Shown: positions 10,825 to 20,626 of the stretch, in pieces | Numbering within the stretch: the first letter of the stretch is position 1 | How the letters are laid out: every line of letters begins with the position of its first letter | Assembly (NCBI GenBank): GCA_015178975.1 | Contig: WHVD01000014.1 | Span: forward strand, 124,001 to 188,000 | Length of the DNA stretch: 64,000 nucleotides | Direction of reading: 5' to 3' | Origin: Hysterangium stoloniferum | Lineage: Eukaryota; Basidiomycota; Agaricomycetes; Hysterangiales; Hysterangiaceae | Position numbers and translations under genes: made by a program | Notes under the pieces: model-generated | What the model saw: the letters and a program-made list of their open reading frames with translations, nothing else | Told to the model about the DNA's origin: nothing | The model's database searches: none

Positions 10825-13800
10825 TTAAATAGAATTCATTAATTGTGGCCGGGTTTTGGGGAAATGTATCCGCTGCCAATTAATGGATTGTCCCAATCGA
10901 CAGAAGGGATAGAAAATGAAAAAGAATAAAAGCCAACGAGATGGCTCACCGAATAACTGAGATATTTCTGAAAGGAAGTTACAAAAGAGAGGGAATAGAT
11001 GATTCCTTGAGCGCATATATCCCGTTAAATGTTGAACAGCAGCCTTGTATGCCCTCAAAAGTGCCGGAGCGTTTCTAAGGTCAGTGCTGCTTAACCACGA
11101 ATCCTCCTCGGGTCCATAACCTTTCCAGCGCACCCTAAATAGCAGACGATTTCGCTGTTTCCTATGTCCAACAATAGCTTCGACTTCATATTCTTCGTGA
11201 TCTGATTTCAACTCTCTTAGGTTCTCAAGTTGGGGTCTCGGACCTAGCTTGGAAGGAGAGGGTTGATATTTCCGCAGATGATCCCGATTAATGACTGGAT
11301 GCATAGGATACTCCGGGGGAATCTTAAGCCTAAATACTTGAGAGTTCAATTTCTCAAGGACCTCGAATGGTCCAATCCGTCTTTGTATCAGTTTCTTCCC
11401 CGTTCCCTTGACTTCCACCAGTTCGAGGGAGTGGGGGTTCACCAATACAAAGTCTCCCTCAGAGATATCTTCTACAGGTCTTTGCTTCTTGTTATACGCT
11501 CGTGCTTGAATCTCTTGGGCTCGAGCGATGGAATCCCGCGCCATCTGCCGATGATTTTCTAGCTCGAGGATCCATTGGTCGGCCATAGGGCTGTCTGATA
11601 GTTCTCTAGGAACTAGGGGCTCGTCACCTCCTAGAACTCGAGACATTCCTCTTGGGAGGTATCCCATTAATAAGAAGGCCGGGGCGTAGTTTGTGGAACT
11701 GTGAACAGTCGAGTTGTATGCGTGAACAACTACCTCAATCCACTGGGACCAGCTTTCTTTAGCAGAGGCACAATAGGCTCGAAGCATCTGTTCTATGGTC
11801 GCGTTCATATTCTCCGTTTGCCCATCCGTTTGAGGATGATGAGCCGAAGATACCGCAAGGGTGGTACCATAGATCTTACAGACTTCCCGCCAAAACCTGC
11901 AGGTCCATCTCTTATCCCGGTCACAGATTATTCGAGAGGGCAGTCCGAAGGGGCTTGCTACCTGTTTGACAAATATTCGTGCGAATCCTTCAGCGGTAAG
12001 GTTCGAAAAGGTAGGTATTGTAATAGCGTAGCGCGTCAATTTATCAACGGCAACGAAGACTGCGGAATACGAATCCTTTCCTGAATCGGGTAGTCCAGTG
12101 ATCAAGTCCATAGAAACTACCTCGAATGGCCTAAAAGGTACGTCAGCCGGTCTGAGGGCTCCTTGACGAGCGGTGCGATCGACTTTGGTTTTTTGGCAGA
12201 TATCGCAGGTACGCGCGTACGACACGCAATCTTGTAGCATTCTCGGCCAAAAGAACCGGTCTTTCATCAGGTTGAACAACCGCTGGCCTCCGGCGTGTGC
12301 TCCCTCAAAAGGGTTATCATGCACCAACCTTAGAATCGAGTTAATCATGGTTCTGGGTACACAGACTCGACTTTTCCAGTCCGAGTCGCGAAAGTACAGG
12401 AGTCGGTTTGCTCCCACGAAGTAGTGAGAAGGAGTAACAACTGCGTTGGGTGAAGGGGTATCTAAAGCATAGAGATTCCTGAAAACCGGGTCCTTTGAAT
12501 AACCCTCTAGAAATTTCTTTATATATCCCTCCTCGATGCTGATTAGTAGCTGAGGATGACGCAATGCGAAGTCGGACTCGTCTTCCTGGTCATTCCTTAT
12601 TGCGTTATGAGTATCCCATTCTGACCGTCGGACCTTTTGAGTTACTCCAAAAGGCTCCATAGAATCGAGTATGGTAGAGAAGACCGCCTTCTTAGCGGGT
12701 TCGTCTTTCCATAGTTTTTCCTCAGTATTCTTGTCCAGAGAAGTCGAGGTGATAGCCTGCAAATCATCTCTAATAGGGCTCACGAAGGCTGGTACCCGAG
12801 GGAGTCTGGACAGTGGATCCACGTTGCTGTGAACTCTCCCTGCTCGATGCAAAATCTCGAGACCTGGAAATGCAGCGTATATCGCCCCCCATGCGGCTAG
12901 TCGACGATTAGTGTTCTCGTAAGATCTAGCCCATTGCAGAGCTGCATGGTCCGTAATGAGCAGGACATGTTCACCTTCAATGAAAGGTTGAAAGTGGACC
13001 AGTCCCTCCTTTGCTGCTAATGCTTCCCGTTCAGTAGCAGAATAGTTACGCTCCGCGCTTTTCAGCGTGCGACTCCAATATGCAATGACTCGTTCAACAG
13101 TAACTTCGGTCGCCTCAAAAGTGGATCCCCACGAATCCGACCACTCAATCTCGGGCTGTTTGGTTTTGTACCGATGAACAAAGGATGGCACGTCCTGCGC
13201 ACGGTCAAAAGCCAATTTGGCTTGGGCGTAGATTTTTGTATCCACTAAATCTCCTAAAGCCATCTTCTGGACTTGTTGGAGGCAACAACCCAAGGCAAAA
13301 TCCGAAGCGTCCGTATACAATCGGTAGGGCATCCCACTAACTGGATGTCCCAACACTGGAGCTGATCCTAATGCGGTTTTAACATCCTCATAAGCTCGGA
13401 CATGTTCAGCAGTCCACGTCCAAGGTGTTCCCTTTTTTAGGAGCGAGAATAAAGGGGACACCATCCATGAATAAAATGGTATATATGCTGAAAAGTAAAG
13501 GACCATTCCAAGAAACCGTTGTAGATCAGAAACCTTAGTGGGTGGGGCCAATTCCAATATAGCGCGAACCTTTTCTTGATGGGTTGAAAAACCCAGCCTA
13601 GATACTTTATGACCCAATAACAATATCGAATTATATCCGATAAAACATTTCTTGGGAGAGAGAGTAATACCGGCCGAAGCGATAGCGCCAAGCACCTGAT
13701 TCAGGTGAAGCAAATGATCATCCCAGTTCTTAGAGAATATGACTATGTCATCGATGTAGACTAAACAAAAAATCCACAAGTAGGGTGCTAGAACCGTTTG

Positions 13801-14589
13801 CATGACGCGCTGAAATGTAGAGGGGCCGTTTCTGAGCCCAAATGGCATCCTTTTAAATTGCCACAGCCCTCTATGGGATCTAAAGGCTGTTTTGGGCTTA
13901 TCGTCCTCCAACATTTCTAATTGAGTAAACCCGGCCAGCGCATCGAAAGAAGAAAGAACATTTGACCCCGACAGCGCTTGCATAATCTCCGATTGACGTG
14001 GTAAAGGGAATTCATCTGGAACAGTGAGATGGTTAAGTTTCCGATAGTCGATGACCACCCGCGGTTTACCATTGCGATATACTACAAAGGCTGGCGCTCC
14101 CCAGGGGCTTTTAGATGGCTCAATGACACCCTGTTCGAACCAGGTATCCATTTGCTCGTCTATAACTCTCCTATTGGCAGGGGACGAGGGGAACATAGGC
14201 ATGGATATGGGCTGAGCGCCCTCTTTCAAGGGGACAGGGACTCTACATTCCACTTGCCCTAACCGTCCGTCGACTCCGAAAGCCTTAACGTTCTCAGTCA
14301 AAACTGATCTGAGACGTGGCAGGACCTCCGTTGGTATATCTGGTCCCAAATTGACTAACTTGTGAAGATCCTCTGAGGCAAATTTCTCATTATCAGCCAC
14401 TGCAGCCGTCTTAGGACCAGGCGGTTCGAAATCGTCTGCAATCTCTGGTTCAACAGGTGGCTTAGGTCTTTCTGAGGCGACTTGACGGTCCTCCTCAAGT
14501 TGAGAGAGACTTTCAATAAGGTGTGCGATCTTGGTCGCGCCTGCTACCATTAAACTTTCTCCTCGAGTGACCTGGGCTTGTGAGCCCAA
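10825..14589 (-). CDS. pol: Chromovirus 1 pol: reverse transcriptase, RNase H, integrase, chromodomain
   Basis: Domain order in about 1254 residues: reverse transcriptase with the YIDD box (LVYIDDIVIFSKNWDDH) around residue 290; RNase H (YTDASDFALGCCLQQV, then LLITDHAALQWARSY); integrase with an HHCC zinc-binding region (HDNPFEGAHAGG ... CDICQKTK); catalytic core with DLITGLPDSG and the SSAHHPQTDGQTENMNA stretch; and a C-terminal chromodomain (LFRVRWKGYGPEEDSWL) near residue 1160. The chromodomain is used by these elements to target chromatin. The frame overlaps the end of gag-protease by 40 bases and lies in the -1 frame relative to it, the layout used by Ty3/Gypsy elements that make pol by programmed frameshifting. 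It looks whole. Confidence 0.95.
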   Translation of the reverse strand: MGSQAQVTRGESLMVAGATKIAHLIESLSQLEEDRQVASERPKPPVEPEIADDFEPPGPKTAAVADNEKFASEDLHKLVNLGPDIPTEVLPRLRSVLTENVKAFGVDGRLGQVECRVPVPLKEGAQPISMPMFPSSPANRRVIDEQMDTWFEQGVIEPSKSPWGAPAFVVYRNGKPRVVIDYRKLNHLTVPDEFPLPRQSEIMQALSGSNVLSSFDALAGFTQLEMLEDDKPKTAFRSHRGLWQFKRMPFGLRNGPSTFQRVMQTVLAPYLWIFCLVYIDDIVIFSKNWDDHLLHLNQVLGAIASAGITLSPKKCFIGYNSILLLGHKVSRLGFSTHQEKVRAILELAPPTKVSDLQRFLGMVLYFSAYIPFYSWMVSPLFSLLKKGTPWTWTAEHVRAYEDVKTALGSAPVLGHPVSGMPYRLYTDASDFALGCCLQQVQKMALGDLVDTKIYAQAKLAFDRAQDVPSFVHRYKTKQPEIEWSDSWGSTFEATEVTVERVIAYWSRTLKSAERNYSATEREALAAKEGLVHFQPFIEGEHVLLITDHAALQWARSYENTNRRLAAWGAIYAAFPGLEILHRAGRVHSNVDPLSRLPRVPAFVSPIRDDLQAITSTSLDKNTEEKLWKDEPAKKAVFSTILDSMEPFGVTQKVRRSEWDTHNAIRNDQEDESDFALRHPQLLISIEEGYIKKFLEGYSKDPVFRNLYALDTPSPNAVVTPSHYFVGANRLLYFRDSDWKSRVCVPRTMINSILRLVHDNPFEGAHAGGQRLFNLMKDRFFWPRMLQDCVSYARTCDICQKTKVDRTARQGALRPADVPFRPFEVVSMDLITGLPDSGKDSYSAVFVAVDKLTRYAITIPTFSNLTAEGFARIFVKQVASPFGLPSRIICDRDKRWTCRFWREVCKIYGTTLAVSSAHHPQTDGQTENMNATIEQMLRAYCASAKESWSQWIEVVVHAYNSTVHSSTNYAPAFLLMGYLPRGMSRVLGGDEPLVPRELSDSPMADQWILELENHRQMARDSIARAQEIQARAYNKKQRPVEDISEGDFVLVNPHSLELVEVKGTGKKLIQRRIGPFEVLEKLNSQVFRLKIPPEYPMHPVINRDHLRKYQPSPSKLGPRPQLENLRELKSDHEEYEVEAIVGHRKQRNRLLFRVRWKGYGPEEDSWLSSTDLRNAPALLRAYKAAVQHLTGYMRSRNHLFPLFCNFLSEISQLFGEPSRWLLFFFIFYPFCRLGQSINWQRIHFPKTRPQLMNSI

Positions 14590-17500
14590 CGAGCAGGGTC
14601 ATGAATTATCCCTATTGTCTCCCCTCGTCGGATAGTCTTAGGGGTTAGTGATGGATTGGCTAAAGGTACTGCCGCACTATTCCTTGAAATTGCCGTGATT
14701 GGTGTGGCTAATATAGAACCGTCCTCGTTTTGCAGTACAATTCCTTCAACAATCCATTCCTCGCCCTTTAGATCTTCAACAAAAATAGGCACTAGTCTGG
14801 CTGACTCTGGATCGATAGTGCAATCCTCCAAGGCTCGCGCGACTCTTTCAGTACGCACACCTTTATCGGGGAGAGAGGTGAGTTTGGATGACTCCTTCTC
14901 ATGCTTCCCGAAAGGGGCCTTATTGACGGTGAAGGTCAAAGGTTGAGGTTCCTTAGAAGAGCTGGCTGGAATAAAACCCTGTCGTCCCGGGAGAATAAGT
15001 CTAGATCCCAACGGCTGATCTCTTAGAGTACCAATTTCATAATTAATATGGAAGTCTTCTCCCAAAAGAATTGGCACCGTCATTCCTCTAACGACATAAG
15101 TTTCAGCCGCGAACTTCAGTAACGTTCCACTGTCGTCCTCCAGGTAAATGGGGACATTAACATATCCGATAACCTTAGCGTTACCCGTGAGCTGAATTAG
15201 ACGTAATTTGAGTCCTTGTTTCAACTTATACATGCCCTGCAGTTCCTTGTAGAATTCCTCCGATATAAGGGAAAGATCCGCTCCCGTGTCCATTCGAATT
15301 TTAACGCGTTTGGGTGAATCGGGAGTTCCTACATGACCGAAAACATGGAGCGCTGCAACTCCTATGCTAGAGTAACCACTGGGAGGATCCCGTTTTCGAT
15401 AAAGGATTGTAGTATCCTCCTTCATCAGACGACTGGGACGAGGGTATTGGATTCGAGGCCTCTTACTTTCCTTGCGCAGGGACAAGATTACGTTCCTGCG
15501 TTCACTTCGGCAAGGAACACGCTTCGAAGGGGAATCCAATACTGGATCATCGTCGCTGTCCTCCGAATCCGAATTCTCGTACGGTAGTAAATCGGGGGGG
15601 TTCCCGGGATCAAACGGGAACGTGTCAACATCAGCTCCAGGCGAACAGAGCGAATTCGAACTGATTTGTTCGTGAGAATCTCCAGTCTGACAGTAGTCCT
15701 CGGTCAGGCCTTCAAGGTCCTGCCGATGAACACTCAGCCGGTCTCCTTTTTCGAAGAAATCTGCGGCGAGTATGGATACGTAAGCTTCTGACAGAAGAGC
15801 TTCACCAGTCGTTTGATTTTCCTCCCTCACTAATTTGTCTTCGACATGGGGCGAATAAACGGAAACAAAAGTCAATTCGTCATCAGAGTTATTTACTTGT
15901 CCTTGTATAGATAGTCCATGAACCGCTTCATATAACCTTTGCTCCTCAGCTTCCTCCGACATATCCTGTGCGGAGCATTTGTTGATAGAGACATAATGAG
16001 ACATTTTGCCAGCTTGAGGGCAGTCTATCTTAAAATGCTCCGGACTTCCACATATCCAACATTCCTTGGTGGGTTTGATCGAACTCCTCTTGTTACTCCT
16101 CTCGAAGAACATTTTTCCGTGACGCTTTCCCTGTTTTGGATCAGCGACGTCTGGAACGGTCCTTCTCGTCGAGCCTCTCTCGTTAGTCTCACTAATGAGA
16201 ATATGGTTAGGTGAAGAGGAGTCGCCGGTGACTCTAAAATCCAATTCTTGACCCTCCGATAACATTACACGCGGTTTCTGGAACCTGTAACGTTCCCGGT
16301 GTGTTTGGACCCAAGCGTTAATCAGAGCTTCTTGCAGGTTATTAGCATAAGTCTGTAAACTCATGATATTATCGATGGGTTGTCCTTGAAGAAGGTAGAG
16401 CCATTCCGTAGGCAGTGTGAGAATGAGTCTGCGTGTCTCATCCCCTCTGTCCTGGTGGAACCCGTACAGGAAACGATAAAGTTTAACTCTCCGTTGGATA
16501 TAGTGGACGGGTGTCTCACGATCGTGACCAGCCTGTCGAAATTTCATAGCTTCCCATTCTAAGGCTAAGGATTCACGCCAACGAGTTCCGAGCAATCCTT
16601 CGACGATACCCCAAAGAAACGACCCATGAGATTGACTGAATTCAGTACGATGCTCACGGTCTAAGGTGCTCCACCAGACCTTAGCGTGCCCCTTGAGTCG
16701 TCTTGGCAGAGCAACTCCTAAGATCGCACTCATAGAGTCTGATATCTCCGCGAGACTCATGATATCCATGATATAGTCCAGGGCTTCGGATTGAGCTCCA
16801 TCGTATTCAGGGAGATCAGACCATTTGATCTTGAGGTCGTTGGTGTTAAGAGTGACCTTCTTGTCCTTAGGTAAGTCGTCAATAAGCGCGCTAGCTCGAG
16901 ACCGCATCGGAGTTCGAAAAGGGGTATTAGGCACTCCATTGTGGCGTTCCCCACGTCCTGAGTTCCCTCCCCGGTCTGAAGTATTCGAACTCCCAGATGA
17001 ATCGCTAGGGGGTCCTCCTGATGGCAAGAAAGGGTTTGAAGCGATCGGTAGAGAATGGCGGGGACCGTCTGGATTAAGCGATCCTCGACCAGCAACTGGG
17101 CCAGCTATGCCCTCAGTAAATGCCGTGGAGAAGGACGGTCGACCCTTGTTGGCGACTGATCGGTTTCTGAGAGTGGTCGCTTCATCCCTGAAGTTAGGGC
17201 TGTTGGAGACTCCCTCAAATGCGACGCGAGAGCGGTGATCTCCCTGGAAAGACGTTAGGCCTGGTTCCATCGCGATTTGTCTCTCGATCTCCGTCGCGTT
17301 CAGAAGTCGACACGGCTGGGGTTGATGGAAGGGAGCGCAGACCTCAATCCTCTTCTCCTGAAGGCGTTCTATTACTTGCGTCCTCAAATCCAGTGGAAAA
17401 TCCTCCAATATTACAGGACGGTTGAGAGAATGCAGAAAACGAGTATCAGGGGACCCGTTTAAGTTGCGAACAAACGAATTGGTCGTGGAGATAGGCGAAT

Positions 17501-18446
17501 CAGGGACCTGGATCGAGTCGTTATAGGGGAGGAGTACCTCTAAAACCATCTTATCAAGTCTTCTTTGGTTTCGCTTCAACCGACCTCTTAAAGTGAGGTA
17601 TGCCAGCGATAGATTCGGCGTGACTCCATTGAGAGACTCCTCCAACATACGGATGTACATGTACTGGTAGTCAACCTTAGGCACAACATGATCTCCTCCA
17701 AGCAGGACATGCAGGATCTGTAACACATCATCATGCGTACGAAGTGCTTCAAGGAACAAAGAAAACACTTCCCGCTTGAGAATTCTTCTTCCTCCTTCCA
17801 TAGTAATCGTCACCTCGTTCGACCATTCAGGAATCGATTGGGTCAAATCCTCAAGGTTCCCTGGTCGCGTGAATAAATCCCGCGCCGATAAAATCGCTTG
17901 ATAACGCCCTAACCAGACTGCTACAGTCTCCGGTAGAATAGGGTAATCCGTACTGTACTCCTCCACGAAGGGGGTAACCTGATCCTCGGGGATTCGATCG
18001 GTGTAGTACATATCCCATTTGTAATCGATGGGCTGGGCGTAAACCATATGACCTCCGAGGAACTGCTTAAGGATGACCTGTCTCGGAGGGAATCTGAGAA
18101 CGGGCGTGGGTGCTCGATTAGACTCAATGTTAACTCCAGGGGTGTCCAACTGCTCGAGTAACGAGCGTTCCTCAGGTGGATCAGGGGGAATGTTCATTGA
18201 CGATCCAACTACTACTCCGGGGGAATCCTCTGGAGGAGGTGATCCTGGAGGAAGCTGGGGAATGTTCGTAGACGATCCAGCTACTACTCTGGGGGAATCC
18301 TCCGGAGGAGCTGATCCTTGAAAAGTCGACGAAGACTTCCTCAGGGTGACGTTACGGGGTGGTTCTAGGTTAAAAGATTTTTGACGAGGCATGGAGCTAC
18401 CAGGCGTTGATGAAGGCCTAGACGTTTGATTCTTGCCCGTAGTCAT
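14550..18446 (-). CDS. gag: Chromovirus 1 gag with protease
   Basis: This is an open frame of about 1298 residues. It starts MTTGKNQTSRPSS just inside the 5' LTR, has a Pro/Ser-rich N-terminal part, and a central capsid-like region (about residues 500-700, with HAKVWWSTLDREHRTEFSQS). A CCHC zinc knuckle follows (CWICGSPEHFKIDC, near residue 790), then an acidic linker and an aspartic protease (RIMDTGADLSLISEEFYKEL near residue 1050). Gag makes the particle and the protease matures it. The capsid-zinc knuckle-protease order is that of Ty3/Gypsy Gag-Pro. Pol follows in an overlapping frame. It looks whole. Confidence 0.9.
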   Translation of the reverse strand: MTTGKNQTSRPSSTPGSSMPRQKSFNLEPPRNVTLRKSSSTFQGSAPPEDSPRVVAGSSTNIPQLPPGSPPPEDSPGVVVGSSMNIPPDPPEERSLLEQLDTPGVNIESNRAPTPVLRFPPRQVILKQFLGGHMVYAQPIDYKWDMYYTDRIPEDQVTPFVEEYSTDYPILPETVAVWLGRYQAILSARDLFTRPGNLEDLTQSIPEWSNEVTITMEGGRRILKREVFSLFLEALRTHDDVLQILHVLLGGDHVVPKVDYQYMYIRMLEESLNGVTPNLSLAYLTLRGRLKRNQRRLDKMVLEVLLPYNDSIQVPDSPISTTNSFVRNLNGSPDTRFLHSLNRPVILEDFPLDLRTQVIERLQEKRIEVCAPFHQPQPCRLLNATEIERQIAMEPGLTSFQGDHRSRVAFEGVSNSPNFRDEATTLRNRSVANKGRPSFSTAFTEGIAGPVAGRGSLNPDGPRHSLPIASNPFLPSGGPPSDSSGSSNTSDRGGNSGRGERHNGVPNTPFRTPMRSRASALIDDLPKDKKVTLNTNDLKIKWSDLPEYDGAQSEALDYIMDIMSLAEISDSMSAILGVALPRRLKGHAKVWWSTLDREHRTEFSQSHGSFLWGIVEGLLGTRWRESLALEWEAMKFRQAGHDRETPVHYIQRRVKLYRFLYGFHQDRGDETRRLILTLPTEWLYLLQGQPIDNIMSLQTYANNLQEALINAWVQTHRERYRFQKPRVMLSEGQELDFRVTGDSSSPNHILISETNERGSTRRTVPDVADPKQGKRHGKMFFERSNKRSSIKPTKECWICGSPEHFKIDCPQAGKMSHYVSINKCSAQDMSEEAEEQRLYEAVHGLSIQGQVNNSDDELTFVSVYSPHVEDKLVREENQTTGEALLSEAYVSILAADFFEKGDRLSVHRQDLEGLTEDYCQTGDSHEQISSNSLCSPGADVDTFPFDPGNPPDLLPYENSDSEDSDDDPVLDSPSKRVPCRSERRNVILSLRKESKRPRIQYPRPSRLMKEDTTILYRKRDPPSGYSSIGVAALHVFGHVGTPDSPKRVKIRMDTGADLSLISEEFYKELQGMYKLKQGLKLRLIQLTGNAKVIGYVNVPIYLEDDSGTLLKFAAETYVVRGMTVPILLGEDFHINYEIGTLRDQPLGSRLILPGRQGFIPASSSKEPQPLTFTVNKAPFGKHEKESSKLTSLPDKGVRTERVARALEDCTIDPESARLVPIFVEDLKGEEWIVEGIVLQNEDGSILATPITAISRNSAAVPLANPSLTPKTIRRGETIGIIHDPARWAHKPRSLEEKV

Positions 18447-18503
18447 TCGCGTGTCCAGGTCTTAGTAGTCAAATAATAAGTTTTTCCTCGTAGGAAAAGA
18501 ACG

Positions 18504-18522
18504 GTCCGGCCCGGATCACCAC
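18504..18522 (-). other. Primer-binding site candidate of chromovirus 1
   Basis: Minus-strand sequence directly inside the 5' LTR reads GTGGTGATCCGGGCCGG, so a TGG complementary to a tRNA CCA end lies one base in. Chromovirus 2 has TGGTGATCTGAGCCGG at the same place (36169 onward). The primer tRNA was not identified. Confidence 0.55.
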
Positions 18523-19162
18523 TGTGAAGAGTGGTGGGTTCTGACCGCTCTATATACGAAGAATAGTGTTTATTCAACTACTATTAGAGAGTATTGACCG
18601 TCAGTACAATACTATAGACTACTAGACTGTTAGTACTAGTATAAGAACGCACTGCACGCCTCAAGAGCAACTGTATAGTTGCTCGTGACGGCTTAGAACA
18701 GTAAGATAACGAGTTGACCTTTTACGGTACAACTAGTAGCTAGAAATAAGAAAGATACTCAGCTAAAGACTGAGTGTCTAGGATAGAGTATTAGTAGCGT
18801 GAGTCGACTACGGTGTCGACGAGCGCAAAGTCTTGAAAGCGGAACTCGACCTTAGCGGTTCGAGTTCAAAAGGCTATTAGTAGACTAGAGAATGCTACCT
18901 TTATGGTAGCTGAGATACTACCCTTGACACCTCTCGTTATTCGACGTCTGAGTCGTTACGAAGTGGTGTCTGCTGGGTAAAAAGTTGTCTATCGTTTGGC
19001 GCCGAGGGCGCCATACGTATACACAAAGCTTCGAACTACAAATCAAGGTGTGCTCGAAATATAGAAAGAATATAAAGAAAGAAAATAAAAGGTAAATAAT
19101 AAAGTACTATAATCCGGTTATTATTCCTTAGTCCAGGTATGCATATATGCATACCCTTTACA
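18523..19162 (-). repeat. 5' LTR of chromovirus 1
   Basis: 640 bp, starting TGTGAAGAG and ending CCTTTACA on the plus strand. Transcription runs leftward from here into gag. The right flank (19163) is inside a MULE transposase relic. Confidence 0.95.
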
Positions 19163-20030
19163 GTCAAATACATGGAAGATGAATGGATTCACAAGAAACA
19201 GCATTGGGCTTGTGCATAGCAGAAGGTGGGTTTGGCCTTTTTCTATTTTTTTTATTGCTATGACTTAGATGGCTGATCTGCTACTTAGCATGCCCATTAT
19301 GGCATCGATATCAACAATTTTATTGAGAGTTGGCATTCCAACCTCAAGACAAACTACATTGGACGAGGACAATGACAGTGCATTGACTATCTAATCCGGA
19401 TCCTGGCTGAAGATGTTGAGCCTGACTTCATGCGCTCACATATTCGTTGTGGCCTAGGGTTTTGAAATCACCACCTTTGTAAAGCTGAATTGGCTGGCCA
19501 AAAGCTTGCAGAAACTGTTCCTTTTGCAGAAGCAGAAGCGGCAGCTGAAGACCTCATGGATGGCACAGTAGGAATTTAATTTAATTTTGATTCATTTATT
19601 TCATACACTAATGGTTTAAGTTTAACAGGTTAAAGTTCTATCCTTTTCTGACAATGCTACCTCATATATTGTTCAACTGATGGATGACAAAATTACTTCT
19701 TGTACTTGTCCTATGCACAGACAGTCACTTCTTACATGCAAGCACATGTTTTTGGTTCACAGAGTCACAATATGATGTCGACAAAGACAGAGTCTTTGGA
19801 AGATCAATACACCACTAAAAGATGTCTAATTGCCAAGGTCCAAGATGGAATTAAGTTTATAGGGTCAACAGATATGTGGCAGGGGGTTGCTTCCACAGAG
19901 AAGTTGGATGGGATCTCCAGAGAGTCATTAACACGTCTTCTTGTTGCAACAGATGCACTAAAAGATGTAGCTAAAGATACTTTATTTTTGTGCCCAGATT
20001 TTGCTACACAGAGTTAATTTATTTCCTGAC
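19163..20030 (+). pseudogene. MULE transposase C-terminal relic with SWIM zinc finger
   Basis: The translation has VKYMEDEWIHKKQHWA at 19165-19215, then YGIDINNFIESWHSNLKTNY around 19300 and IRILAEDVEPDFMRSHI around 19400. This is the pattern of the last part of the Mutator-like (MULE) transposase core. At about 19625-19770, CTCPMHRQSLLTCKHMFLVH fits the SWIM finger (CxC...CxH) that follows the core in this family. Stops (for example near 19370 and 19460) and frame changes run through it, and the N-terminal part with the first catalytic residues is missing, so it is dead. An apparent intron may lie around 19568-19628. The left edge is the chromovirus LTR. Confidence 0.75.
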
Positions 20031-20500
20031 TATCCCTCTTTAATACCTTCAGATTCAATTAATTGTAATTAGCTGTTACCCTCCTGGTCTAAAAATATTA
20101 ATCTCAAAATCTGGGATCCAAACTAAAATGGACACTCATGACTTAGAAGAATGACGCCAGCTAACAGCCTGCCGGTAACTTAACGACCCGTGTGAACTGA
20201 TTACATGATAGGCGCTGGCCTTCGGTAAGCACGCCTTGGATTTTGGGAATTTGATATGCGAGCAACAAGGAGCACGGACCATACGCCCATATTAGTAAGC
20301 AGTTACTAGGCGTATATAAGGACGATACATGTGTAACGAGACTCACTTTGTCTTCCAACAGACTCGAGGTTAAATATATTAGGAGTATAGCTCTCCGTGA
20401 TTCCACCAACGCTAATACCAGCTCGTTCATGAAATCTTGGGAGCAAGGAAAGAAAAACAAGTAATTAAAATGAGGTCAGGAACACTTTATGATTTGATAT

Positions 20501-20535
<35 letters not shown>

Positions 20536-20626
20536 TCTTACACTGTAAGCAAGGCGAAAAGTCGTTATAACTATAACTTCGTTATAAATAGTAAGCTTGG
20601 TGCGGACAGACATGCACTCAAACGCA
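20031..20626. other. No gene seen; (ATTT)n microsatellite
   Basis: Spacer upstream of gene A. A clean ATTT microsatellite of about ten units lies at 20497-20536. The sequence just before the gene (20560-20626) may be its promoter and leader; no clear TATA box was identified. Confidence 0.5.

Larger units (their letters stand above)
7981..19162 (-). mobile_element. Chromovirus 1: Ty3/Gypsy LTR retrotransposon, about 11.2 kb, nearly whole
   Basis: Two 640-bp LTRs (7981-8620 and 18523-19162) bracket an internal region read on the minus strand in the order gag-protease, pol, third ORF. The integrase ends in a chromodomain, which places it among the chromoviruses. Just inside the 5' LTR is a primer-binding candidate starting TGG, and just before the 3' LTR a G-run polypurine tract. 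The LTRs differ by about a dozen changes by eye (near 2%), nearly all transitions, so the insertion is fairly young. Gag-protease and pol are open over their full length; the third ORF is in pieces (about two breaks). The flanks AGAAT (left) and GTCAA (right) do not match, so this is not a simple undisturbed insertion. Confidence 0.95.

Noticed and set aside
20497-20536. ATTT repeat as a regulatory element of gene A
   Set aside because: A plain microsatellite; nothing ties it to regulation.
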